Part shown: positions 1-6,273 of the stretch, in pieces
How the letters are laid out: each line of letters opens with the position of its first letter
Position numbering within the stretch: position 1 is the stretch's first letter
Assembly (NCBI GenBank): GCA_934561485.1
Contig: CAKTGS010000044.1
Span: forward strand, 1 to 15,917
Length of the DNA: 15,917 bases
From: an uncultured Faecalibacterium sp.
GTDB lineage: Bacteria > Bacillota > Clostridia > Oscillospirales > Ruminococcaceae
Direction: 5' to 3'
The notes under the pieces: model-generated
Seen by the model: only the letters and a program-made list of their open reading frames with translations
What the model was told of the DNA's origin: nothing
The model's database searches: none
Made by a program: the position numbers and the translations under genes

Positions 1-354
1 AAGATTCTGGTGATTGCGGACGGTGCTGCTTTTGGTCCGGAGATGGACAGAGTGCTGCAGTTGGTGCAGACAAGAGAGAATCTGGCACTCTATTTGCCAG
101 AATCTTTTGAATGGCTGGTATTATCTTCTGGGATCCTGAAAGACACAGAGGTTGCACAGATTTTGCAAACAGCATTCGACTATATCGAAAGCAAGGACTA
201 TTTCAGCTGGGAACGTTACTTTACGGCACTTCTGACGGAGAAAACGGCTGGAACCTATCTGAATTATACCAAGAAAACACTGAACGAGGCCTATCTGAAG
301 GATGGCGTGAAGAACACGATTCTGGGGCAGATGCAGAAAGTTGAATTGAAATAA
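1..354 (+). CDS. Unrecognised protein, C-terminal part (gene cut by window start)
   Basis: The reading frame is open from the first base of the window to a TAA at 352-354, giving about 117 residues of a protein whose start lies upstream. I do not recognise the family. The visible part begins with a hydrophobic strand followed by a small turn (KILVIADGAAFG), has a LPESFEWLVL stretch near residue 35, and ends in a charged helical region rich in Lys, Thr and Tyr (around residues 70-117). No membrane segment is visible. The gene runs in the same direction as the pRiA4b ORF-3-like gene 18 bp downstream, so the two may be co-transcribed. Base composition is clearly more AT-rich than the M81/PTS locus to the right, which suggests a different history. 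A GTG at 10-12 could be read as a start, but the open frame upstream and the lack of a ribosome binding site argue for a truncated longer gene. Confidence 0.6.
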   Translation, partial: KILVIADGAAFGPEMDRVLQLVQTRENLALYLPESFEWLVLSSGILKDTEVAQILQTAFDYIESKDYFSWERYFTALLTEKTAGTYLNYTKKTLNEAYLKDGVKNTILGQMQKVELK

Positions 355-372
355 AAAGAAAGAGAAATCGTA

Positions 373-798
373 ATGAGGACGCAGTATACATTAAAGGTTT
401 ATCCGGCAGGACTTGGGCGCAGCGTATACAGAACGATAACCATCTGTGGTATGGATACACTGGATCAGCTCTGCATGGCGATTTTGAGTGCATTTGATTT
501 TACGGCAGAGCATCTGTATGAATTTTGCATGGATAACAAGATGTACAGCGAAAACTGCTACCGATTCAATCCAATGGAAGTTGACCTGTTTGACGAAGAT
601 GATGCAGAGGGAACCGATATTGCATTGGATGAACTGGGGCTGGTTGAAGGGCAGAAATTCTCGCTCCACTACGACTTCGGCGATGATTGGATGTTTGCCA
701 TCCGTGTGATGAAAATAGAAGAAGTAAAAAGGCATCACAAGCCGATGCTGCTCAGTGCAAAAGGAAGTGTTGAACAGTACCCGGAGGGAGAAGAGTGA
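373..798 (+). CDS. Plasmid pRiA4b ORF-3-like family protein
   Basis: The product is 141 residues and matches the PRiA4_ORF3-like domain (Pfam PF07929), a small alpha/beta domain whose biochemical role is not established. The N-terminal strand (residues 4-24, ending in RTITI) leads to a helix with the conserved feature of Leu/Phe-rich packing (residues 28-52). The hallmark HYDFGDDW motif lies at residues 99-106, followed by the strand MFAIRV. The C-terminus ends with EQYPEGEE, resembling the usual family ending (EQYP followed by acidic residues), so the protein is probably complete. The ATG at 373 follows a weak purine-rich site (AAAGAAAGAG). It lies 18 bp after the upstream gene in the same direction. 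Such genes are common on plasmids and in accessory regions of Clostridia. The stop is only 16 bp before the intergenic repeat at 815. Family assignment is firm; function is unknown. Confidence 0.8.
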   Translation: MRTQYTLKVYPAGLGRSVYRTITICGMDTLDQLCMAILSAFDFTAEHLYEFCMDNKMYSENCYRFNPMEVDLFDEDDAEGTDIALDELGLVEGQKFSLHYDFGDDWMFAIRVMKIEEVKRHHKPMLLSAKGSVEQYPEGEE

Positions 799-814
799 TC
801 CCGAACGCTCTGCG

Positions 815-849
815 ATTTTGGCACCCGCCCAGGCTGCTATCAAAAATCC
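815..849 (+). repeat. Intergenic direct repeat, copy A
   Basis: A 35-bp stretch that recurs at 14852-14886 in the same orientation with 31 of 35 bases identical. The first 16 bases (starting ATTTTGGCACCCGCCC) are perfect, and the four mismatches are in the second half. Each copy sits just after the stop codon of a plus-strand gene and is followed within about 60-90 bp by a strong hairpin terminator. Together the copies bracket the whole M81/PTS locus. It may be a genome-wide intergenic repeat family of this organism, or a scar of insertion; the sequence alone cannot decide. Confidence 0.7.
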
Positions 850-908
850 CCGCAAGTAATTGCGTGAGAGCTTGAGAGTGTGCGGATAAAAAGCACCAAA
901 AAAGCATC

Positions 909-950
909 AAAGCCCCTCGGTTTCCGTTACAGGAAGCCGAGGGGCTTTTT
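909..950. terminator. Bidirectional rho-independent terminator
   Basis: Perfect 12-bp arms at 909-920 and 937-948 (AAAGCCCCTCGG and its complement) are extended inward by a T-G wobble and a TTCC/GGAA helix, leaving the six-base loop GTTACA. On the plus strand the hairpin ends in TTTTT and serves the 1-798 genes. On the minus strand it is followed by a T-rich run (complement of 895-908) and serves the M81 gene that ends at 999. The remaining spacer 850-908 holds only a small CGCAA/TTGCG hairpin at 851-864. Confidence 0.9.
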
Positions 951-998
951 GCTGCCTTTGTGGGTCAGTTATAGGAAGAACCGGCAAACGGTGCAGGA

Positions 999-2441
999 TC
1001 AGATATCGTCAATCGGGAACATGGGGCGCATGATGCGCTTGAAGGGAATCAGACGGGTGTCCTGCGGGGTGGCACCATCGGTCAGGGACATCACGCACAG
1101 GGCACCTGCGGCTTTGAGCTCCGGATGGATATAACCCTGCTTGACTACGATGATGTCAAAGTTCTTCCAATCCACGCCGCAGGCGTTCAGCTGGTGCTCC
1201 TCCACAAAGGAGTGGTTGTTGTCGGTGATCGTCAGCACCAGCGGGGTGCCCTCTACGGCAACGGTCACCAGCGGGCCGTAGCTGCCATCCTCGCCGTACA
1301 TATGGGTGCCCTCCTGTGTGCCTTTGTACAGCACCCGCAGGGTCAGCGGCACCGGGGCAGACAGTGCATCAAAGCCCATGCCGACAGAAGTATTCGTCAC
1401 GGTGTCAATGGGCAGGCTGAGCAGAGTATGGCAGAGCTTTGCATCGTGAATGGCGGCAAACAGTACCTTTTTGTGCAAATCCGGCACGGCCAGCACCTGA
1501 CGCAGGATAAAGGTGTTGGCACCCTGAGCACCGCTGGTCACGTTGTCGCCGGAATCGGTGATGAAGGCCGGCTTGTCCGGGCAGTCCAGCGCCATGCGCA
1601 GAGCTTCATCCGGCTGGGCGGTAGTGCCAGTGTAGTGGAATTCGTGACGCTTGCTCCACACAAAAGCGGCCAGCTCATCGGCCTTTTGCTCAGCATAGGT
1701 GCGGTCAAATCCGGTGGCGGGGACCACCACCACGCCGCAGCCTGCCTCCGGGCAGTCGTGCCTCAGGTAGCCTACATGCCAGCTGGCGCTGAGGATGCGG
1801 GGGTCTTTTTCCATCTCGTCCATGTACTGGTTGAAGGAACGCACCGGTTCGTCAACGGAGACGCTCTGCTCGCCGCCCAGAATCAGCGGCAGCTTGCGGT
1901 ATACCGGCGTGATGTTCTGGCGGTGGCGAATCAGCTCGATCAGGGTGCGGCAGGTGCGCTGTACGGTCTGGGCAATGTCGGTGTGGGGAGCTTCGCGGTA
2001 GCTGCGGATGAAGGTGGTGTTCTCCACATACTCCTTGGTCAGGTTGCCGTGGGGGTCGCAGGAGACAGCCAGCGGCATGTAGGAGCCGATGATCTGCCGG
2101 ATGGCGGCTACCAGATGGTGCTCGCCGGAGCCGATCTCTTCCACATAGCTGGCACCGTGCAGATGCAGATAGATGCCGTCCAGATCCTGCAGGTTGTCGC
2201 GCACAGCGTTCAGGATGGTCTGCTCGATGTAGTCAAAGCAGGTCTTTTTCATCACACCGCTGCAGGCGGCGTCTGCACAGATCACGGGCACCAATTCAAT
2301 GTCCGGGTCGTTGAACACGTCTCCCAGCTGCATGTGGCTCAGTGCATCCCGGCCATAGGAGATAGCCACGTTGGGCAGGTCGCACTTCATATCCACGTGT
2401 TCGTTGGCTTCCAGCTGAAATTTTGCAACAAGGATCTTCAT
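999..2441 (-). CDS. M81 family (MlrC-like) metallopeptidase, left-arm copy 1
   Basis: The product is 480 residues, the usual length for family M81 (N-terminal DUF1485/MlrC_N, PF07364; C-terminal MlrC_C, PF07171). The founding member, MlrC, is a zinc enzyme that hydrolyses linearised microcystin; other members have few known substrates. Likely metal and active-site residues are visible: E11 in LEANE, H93 and H95 in HLHGA, D129 and H131 in CDPHGN, and H153 in SYREAPHTD. The C-terminal domain starts near the DSGDN motif. This copy alone has GSGEHH (E107) where the other three have GSGDHH. The ATG at 2441 follows an AGAGGA site on the minus strand and overlaps the stop of the GH1 relic as ATGA. 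It is the second gene of a minus-strand operon with the M81 gene at 2677-4128. No signal peptide is seen, so it should be cytoplasmic. The substrate is unknown. Confidence 0.9.
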   Translation of the reverse strand: MKILVAKFQLEANEHVDMKCDLPNVAISYGRDALSHMQLGDVFNDPDIELVPVICADAACSGVMKKTCFDYIEQTILNAVRDNLQDLDGIYLHLHGASYVEEIGSGEHHLVAAIRQIIGSYMPLAVSCDPHGNLTKEYVENTTFIRSYREAPHTDIAQTVQRTCRTLIELIRHRQNITPVYRKLPLILGGEQSVSVDEPVRSFNQYMDEMEKDPRILSASWHVGYLRHDCPEAGCGVVVVPATGFDRTYAEQKADELAAFVWSKRHEFHYTGTTAQPDEALRMALDCPDKPAFITDSGDNVTSGAQGANTFILRQVLAVPDLHKKVLFAAIHDAKLCHTLLSLPIDTVTNTSVGMGFDALSAPVPLTLRVLYKGTQEGTHMYGEDGSYGPLVTVAVEGTPLVLTITDNNHSFVEEHQLNACGVDWKNFDIIVVKQGYIHPELKAAGALCVMSLTDGATPQDTRLIPFKRIMRPMFPIDDI

Positions 2442-2668
2442 GCTTTTTCCTCTTCTTTCTGATAGATTTTGATTAGGTTCTTGAACCGGTAAGAACTCTT
2501 TTTGGGGGTGCGCTTGTTGTCGTGGTCAAAGTCCACACGCGCAAAGCCGCAGCGCTTCTCGCAGCTGTTGACCCGGCTGTACAGGTCCGTGGTGGTAGAC
2601 CATGCGTAGCAGCTCAGCGCGTTGCAGCCCTCTTTTTTCGGCTCTTTGGTGCCCGGCGCGATCTCCAC
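2438..2668 (-). pseudogene. Relic of a GH1 6-phospho-beta-glycosidase gene
   Basis: Read on the minus strand, this stretch encodes 76 codons matching two separate parts of the intact GH1 protein at 9274-10695. About ten residues equal to 223-232 ([10 protein letters not shown]) are fused directly to residues from about 408 to the C-terminus. The rest, including both catalytic glutamates, is missing. The 3' part is close to 90% identical in DNA by eye to 10498-10670. Key aromatic and glycine residues have decayed: the intact [11 protein letters not shown] segment reads SRVNSCEKRCG here. A 3-base insertion also replaces Met by two Thr. The stop (TGA) overlaps the ATG of the downstream M81 gene. 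It begins 8 bp after the stop of the upstream M81 gene, the same relative place as the intact GH1 gene after its M81 gene. It has no start codon and cannot encode a GH1 enzyme. It accounts for the whole gap between the two M81 genes. Confidence 0.9.
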
Positions 2669-2676
2669 TTGCTTTT

Positions 2677-4128
2677 TTAGATATCGTCCACCGGGAACAT
2701 GGGGCGCATGATGCGCTTGAAGGGCAGGCGGCGGGTATCCTGCAGGGTAGCGCCATCGGTCAGGGACATCACGCACAGCGCGCCCTGCTGCATCGGCTCC
2801 GGGAAGGCGTAGCCGGTTTTGACGACCACTACATCGTAATCCATCCAGTCCACCCCGGCGGCAAGGGCCTGATGCCGTTCCACAAAGGGGTGGTTCGTGT
2901 CGGTGACGATGATGTCAATGGGCAGGCCCTGCACCGATACGGTGGCGCAGCCGCCAAAGTCGCCGTGCTCGGCAAACAGGATGGTGCCCTCCTGGCGGCC
3001 CAGATGCCGCAGGGTCACGGTGAGAGGTACCGGCTCGGTCAGGGCATCCAGTCCCATGCCAAGGGTCAGGGCCAAGGTGTCGCCAATGGCATGGCCGGCC
3101 AGCAGGGTATAGGCGGCGGTGTCCTGAATGGCGGAAAACAGTACCCGCTTGCCCTGCAGGGCTTCGGGTTTGGCCAGCACCTGCCGCAGCACCCAGGTGT
3201 TGGCACCCATGGCACCGCTGGTGGTGTTGTCGCCGGAATCGGTGAGGAAGGCAGGTTTGCCGGTACAGTGCAGCGCGGTCTGCAGGGCCTCGTCCGGCTC
3301 CTGGGTCAGGCCGGTGTAGTGGAACTCATGGCGGCGGTCCCACACAAAGGCAGCCAGCTCATCGGCTTTCTGCTCCGCATAGGGGCGGAACTCGTTGGAA
3401 GAGGGCACTACCACGATGCCGCATCCGGCCACATCGGTATCGTGGCGGATGTAGCCCACATGCCAGCTGGCGCTGAGGATGCGGTCATCCTTTTCCATCT
3501 CATCCATGTACTGATTGATGGAGCGCACCGGCTCATCGGCGGAGACGCTTTGCTCACCGCCCAGAATCAGCGGCAGCTTGCGGTACACCGGGGTGATATT
3601 GCGGCGATGCTCCAGCAGCTCCAGCAGGTGAGAGCAGACAAGGTGAATCGTCTGCTCCACATCGGTATGGGGCGATTCACGGTAGCTGCGGATGAGGGTA
3701 GTACCCTCCACATATTCCTTGCACAGGTTGCCGTGGGGGTCGCATACCACAGCAATGGGCATGTAAGGGCCCACGATGCGGCGTACTTCCTTTAAGATAT
3801 GGTGGTCGCCGGAGCCGATGCCCTCCACCTCACTGGCACCGTGCAGGTGCAGGTAAATGCCGTCCAGCTCAGAAAGATGATCCCGCACGGTCTGCAGGAT
3901 GGTGGACTCAATGTAATCAAAGGCGGTGCGCTTCATCACGCCATTGGAAGCTGCATTGGCGTCCAGTGCCGGTACAAGGGTCACATCGGGGCGGTCAAAC
4001 ACATCCCCCAGCTGCAGGTGTGCAATGCAGTCCTGCCCGAAGTGCAGGCTGACATCATTCAGATCGCACTTTTTGGGGATGTTCTCGTTGGCCTCCAGAA
4101 TGAAGCGTGCAACAAGGATATGAAACAT
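2677..4128 (-). CDS. M81 family (MlrC-like) metallopeptidase, left-arm copy 2
   Basis: The product is 483 residues when started at the ATG at 4128, which has an excellent AGGAGG site (complement of 4137-4142) eight bases upstream. A longer frame from 4158 has no such site. Probable zinc and catalytic residues are E12, H94/H96 in HLHGA, D108-H109-H110 in GSGDHH, D130/H132 in CDPHGN, and H154 in SYRESPHTD. The DSGDNTTSG motif marks the C-terminal MlrC_C domain. It is predicted to be a cytoplasmic zinc hydrolase acting on an amide or peptide bond; the substrate is unknown. It is the first gene of the minus-strand operon under the promoter at 4182-4210, and is divergent from the GntR gene. Its last 24 residues (from [11 protein letters not shown]) are identical to those of the right-arm copy at 7787-9232. 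The last 60 codon-region bases before the stop differ by only one or two changes, whereas its N-terminus is closer to the 999-2441 copy. Confidence 0.9.
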   Translation of the reverse strand: MFHILVARFILEANENIPKKCDLNDVSLHFGQDCIAHLQLGDVFDRPDVTLVPALDANAASNGVMKRTAFDYIESTILQTVRDHLSELDGIYLHLHGASEVEGIGSGDHHILKEVRRIVGPYMPIAVVCDPHGNLCKEYVEGTTLIRSYRESPHTDVEQTIHLVCSHLLELLEHRRNITPVYRKLPLILGGEQSVSADEPVRSINQYMDEMEKDDRILSASWHVGYIRHDTDVAGCGIVVVPSSNEFRPYAEQKADELAAFVWDRRHEFHYTGLTQEPDEALQTALHCTGKPAFLTDSGDNTTSGAMGANTWVLRQVLAKPEALQGKRVLFSAIQDTAAYTLLAGHAIGDTLALTLGMGLDALTEPVPLTVTLRHLGRQEGTILFAEHGDFGGCATVSVQGLPIDIIVTDTNHPFVERHQALAAGVDWMDYDVVVVKTGYAFPEPMQQGALCVMSLTDGATLQDTRRLPFKRIMRPMFPVDDI

Positions 4129-4181
4129 ACAATATACCTCCTGAAACAAGCGGATCACGGTGGAAAAAGTTTCTATAAGAT

Positions 4182-4210
4182 ATTATAATACAATATAAGA
4201 CAACTTGCAA
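4182..4210 (-). promoter_or_regulatory. Sigma-A promoter of the left-arm M81 operon
   Basis: On the minus strand, TTGCAA (4205-4210) and a perfect TATAAT (complement of 4182-4187) are separated by 17 bp. Transcription would start near 4174, giving a leader of about 45 bases before the ATG at 4128. It is the best promoter-like match in the divergent spacer 4129-4313. Confidence 0.75.
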
Positions 4211-4253
4211 TAGACCCCGGACAAAATTTGCCGCTGAAAGACTGGATTTTACC

Positions 4254-4265
4254 ACACAATTGTGT
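4254..4265. promoter_or_regulatory. 12-bp palindrome, candidate operator in divergent spacer
   Basis: ACACAATTGTGT is a perfect palindrome lying between the divergent M81 and GntR genes. It overlaps the predicted -35 of the GntR promoter and lies about 45 bp upstream of the -35 of the M81 promoter. Its position suits autoregulation by the GntR/UTRA protein, which binds DNA as a dimer. This is inference from position and symmetry only. Confidence 0.45.
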
Positions 4266-4287
4266 TATGCTCATATTGGATTATAAA
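4260..4287 (+). promoter_or_regulatory. Probable promoter of the GntR-DeoR operon
   Basis: TTGTGT at 4260-4265 and TATAAA at 4282-4287 are separated by 16 bp, placing the start near 4294, about 20 bases before the GntR ATG. The -35 is weak and overlaps the palindrome at 4254-4265, as expected for a repressible promoter. Confidence 0.5.
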
Positions 4288-4313
4288 ATGTATGTCTTTG
4301 GAGGAAAAACGAT

Positions 4314-5069
4314 ATGCTGGTGCCGGACAGCGCGACCCCGCTTTATCTGCAGCTGAAAGAGATCCTGCGGCAGGAGATCCTTTCCGGCAGCCGCCGGGAG
4401 GGCGACAAGCTTTCCACTGAGAACGAACTGGTGGAACAATATAAGGTAAGCCGCATCACGGTGCGGCGTGCCGTGGAGGAGCTGTGCAAGGAAGGACTGG
4501 TGGTGCGCCACCCGGGCAAGGGCACTTTTGTGACCGGGGTGGTGATGCGCAATGACCTGAATGAGCCACGCGGCTGGACCGAAAATGCCATCGCCAACGG
4601 GTACAGGCCCTCCACTGTGTGCACAGAGCTGGGCATGGTGCCCGGCGCCGAGGTGTGCCGTCTGTTCGAGCTGAAGCAGGGTGAGAAACGCTACTGCCGT
4701 GCCCGGCGGGTGCGTGCACTGAACGGCAAGCCCGCTGTGTATGAGATCGACTACTTTCCGCCGCAGGATGCGGAGTTCTTGACAAAAGAGCTGCTGAACG
4801 GGTCGGTGTTCCGGCTGCTGCGGCAGTGGAAAAAGCTGCGGGTCATCCGGGAAAAGGAGACCATCATCCGGGTGCGGTATGCCGATGCGGAAACGGCGGC
4901 GGCACTGGGCCTTGCCAAGGGTCGGCCGGTGGTGTACACCCGTACCTGCTATCTGGACGGCAAAGACCGGGTGGTGCTGCTGAACGAGCAATACATTGAC
5001 AGTGAACGTTATATGATCCGCACCGGCGGGCACGAGCTGCGGCTGGACGAAGCGGAAGAAAACGGGTAA
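4314..5069 (+). CDS. GntR family (HutC/UTRA) transcriptional regulator
   Basis: The product is 251 residues, the normal length for the HutC/FarR subfamily. Residues 7-73 form the GntR winged helix: PLYLQLKEILRQEI opens the domain, the recognition helix is in SRITVRRAVEEL (46-57), and the wing ends at GKGTFV (68-73). Residues from about 95 to 240 form the UTRA effector-binding domain, with the typical ending of a strand containing VYTRTCYLDG followed by E-QYIDSERY. In this subfamily the effector is often a sugar phosphate or small metabolite, and binding releases DNA. The ATG at 4314 has a GGAGG site at 4300-4304. It is divergent from the left-arm M81 operon and leads the DeoR gene by 63 bp, so it may control the left operon, itself, or the PTS operon. 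The effector cannot be read from the sequence. Confidence 0.92.
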   Translation: MLVPDSATPLYLQLKEILRQEILSGSRREGDKLSTENELVEQYKVSRITVRRAVEELCKEGLVVRHPGKGTFVTGVVMRNDLNEPRGWTENAIANGYRPSTVCTELGMVPGAEVCRLFELKQGEKRYCRARRVRALNGKPAVYEIDYFPPQDAEFLTKELLNGSVFRLLRQWKKLRVIREKETIIRVRYADAETAAALGLAKGRPVVYTRTCYLDGKDRVVLLNEQYIDSERYMIRTGGHELRLDEAEENG

Positions 5070-5132
5070 GAAAACAGGAAAACGAAACAACAGTGTAAGA
5101 GGGGCCATGGGGCGGCCCGGTGAGGAAATGCT

Positions 5133-5894
5133 ATGAACGCGATCGAACGAAAACGCTATATTCTGGGCGAGCTGCAGCGCAACGGCAGCGTGGTGATCAC
5201 TGACCTGGCGGAACGTATTCAGGTGTCCTCCATGACCATCCGGCGGGATCTGAATGCGATGGCTGAGGATGGCATGGTCACGCTGGAACACGGCGGTGCG
5301 GTGCTGAATAACGGCTCATTGTTTGAGTGCAATATCAGCTTTAAAAATGAGATCAATGTGGCCGAAAAGCGGCGCATCGCAGCCAAGTGTCTGGAGTATA
5401 TCAACGAGGGCGACTCTGTTTTTCTGGACGCGGGTACGACCCCCAACGAACTGGCGGCACTGCTGCGCAGCAAGCGCAACATCAGCGTACTGACCCACTC
5501 GCTGCTGGTGGCCAATACGACCGCCACCATGCGGAATATCAAGCTTATCATGTGCCCAGGCGAGTTCCGTGAGAATTCTATGGCCTTTCTGGGCCCGCTG
5601 ACCGATGACTTTATCCAGCAGTTCCAGATCGACACCCTGTTCCTCTCCTTGGAGGGCATTGATCTGCGCGATGGCCTCTCGGTGGTGGACGTGCAGGATG
5701 GACACAGCAAAACAGTGCTGGTGAAAAAAGCCAAGCGGGTGATCTGCATGGCCGATCACAGCAAGTTCAACAAGTCGTTCTTCTACAAGATCGCGCCCAT
5801 TGCGGATGTGGACCTGGTGGTCGCGGACGATGGTCTGGACGAGGCCACCCAGGAACTGTTCCGGCAGAACAACATCCCGCTGGTGCTGGCCTGA
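5133..5894 (+). CDS. DeoR family transcriptional regulator
   Basis: The product is 253 residues, the usual DeoR length. The N-terminal winged helix (residues 3-57) contains the family signature around the second helix (VSSMTIRRDLNAM, 31-43) and the wing VTLEHGGAVL. The C-terminal DeoRC sensor domain (about 75-235) has the phosphosugar-binding FLDAGTT motif at 98-103, and later SLEGID and MADHSKF, both typical. These proteins usually repress sugar PTS and catabolic operons and respond to a phosphorylated sugar. The ATG at 5133 follows GAGGAA at 5122-5127. The gene is co-directional with the GntR gene and followed by a terminator. It lies directly upstream of the PTS operon, whose promoter region carries repeated RTAACA boxes that could be its binding sites. 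Family is certain; the target is inferred from position. Confidence 0.93.
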   Translation: MNAIERKRYILGELQRNGSVVITDLAERIQVSSMTIRRDLNAMAEDGMVTLEHGGAVLNNGSLFECNISFKNEINVAEKRRIAAKCLEYINEGDSVFLDAGTTPNELAALLRSKRNISVLTHSLLVANTTATMRNIKLIMCPGEFRENSMAFLGPLTDDFIQQFQIDTLFLSLEGIDLRDGLSVVDVQDGHSKTVLVKKAKRVICMADHSKFNKSFFYKIAPIADVDLVVADDGLDEATQELFRQNNIPLVLA

Positions 5895-5929
5895 GAACGA
5901 TCAAATCCAAAAGTAACATAAAGTAACAT

Positions 5930-5988
5930 AAAAAGAATGGGTTTTCCAATGAAAATGTTATTTTTCGGCGGAAGATCCATTCTTTTTT
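5930..5988 (+). terminator. Rho-independent terminator after the DeoR gene
   Basis: Arms AAAAAGAATGG (5930-5940) and its complement (5977-5987) pair over 11 bp, extended by seven pairs including two wobbles (GTTTTCC with GGAAGAT). The loop is about 22 bases, and the 3' arm runs into T6 (5983-5988). It isolates the regulator operon from the PTS operon. Confidence 0.75.
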
Positions 5989-6093
5989 GCGAAAATAGGT
6001 CAAAAGATTGGTAAAAGTGATGCAAAACTCGGATTTTCGTTTGTCTAAAGTAACAAATAATAACATTTATGAATAAAATATAACAAAAACCAA

Positions 6094-6121
6094 TTGACTT
6101 TGACCCGGAATGTGATACAAT
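6094..6121 (+). promoter_or_regulatory. Sigma-A promoter of the PTS/M81/GH1 operon
   Basis: TTGACT (6094-6099) and TACAAT (6116-6121) are separated by 16 bp, with an extended -10 element (TG at 6113-6114, one base before the hexamer). Transcription should start near 6128, leaving a leader of about 145 bases before the EIIBC ATG. Confidence 0.8.
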
Positions 6122-6132
6122 GTAGAAAAGAC

Positions 6133-6247
6133 GATGAACGGTTAAAACTCAACGAAATTCTGAGGGTTTTCGCTGCGGCCGAGCGGTGAGAATATTTCAC
6201 GGCTGTTCATCACGTGAAGTGTAAAATGTGACGTTTTGTAACATTTT
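6133..6247 (+). promoter_or_regulatory. Structured 5' leader of the PTS operon
   Basis: The untranslated leader can fold. GATGAAC (6133-6139) pairs with GTTCATC (6205-6211) and encloses an AAAACTC/GAGGGTTTT hairpin (6144-6170) and a GTGA/TCAC hairpin around 6186-6200. Downstream, AAAATGT (6223-6229) pairs with ACATTTT (6241-6247), just ahead of the GGGAGG site at 6259-6264. No known riboswitch or BglG/LicT-type RAT sequence is recognised, and no terminator is evident. A regulatory role is possible but unproven. Confidence 0.35.
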
Positions 6248-6273
6248 GCGGTACGAAAGGGAGGTATTTACTC

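Larger units (their letters stand above)
5913..6243. promoter_or_regulatory. Six RTAACA boxes around the PTS promoter, candidate DeoR operator array
   Basis: GTAACA occurs at 5913, 5923, 6050 and 6238, and ATAACA at 6060 and 6080, all on the plus strand. The first two form an exact tandem of AAGTAACATA (5911-5930). Spacings within groups are 10, 10 and 20 bp, about one or two helical turns. Three boxes lie immediately upstream of the -35 at 6094 and one lies in the leader. DeoR-type repressors are known to use spaced short repeats, sometimes with looping. The spacer 5895-6273 holds these boxes, a terminator, a promoter and leader hairpins, but no gene that I can see. Confidence 0.45.

Noticed and set aside
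1125..2462. Long plus-strand open frame (about 445 codons) opposite the first M81 gene
   Set aside because: It is the antisense shadow of a well-conserved M81 gene. Its residue make-up (rich in His, Gln, Val, Gly) is typical of reverse-strand reading of GC-rich coding DNA, and similar shadows appear opposite the other M81 and GH1 genes.
4129..4158. Upstream start (MIRLFQEVYC) for the second left-arm M81 gene
   Set aside because: The strong AGGAGG site would lie inside that extension, correctly spaced for the ATG at 4128, and the M81 family begins at about that residue.
5100..5120. GGGCC/GGCCC hairpin between the GntR and DeoR genes
   Set aside because: It has only five pairs and no T-run; it looks incidental in a GC-rich spacer.
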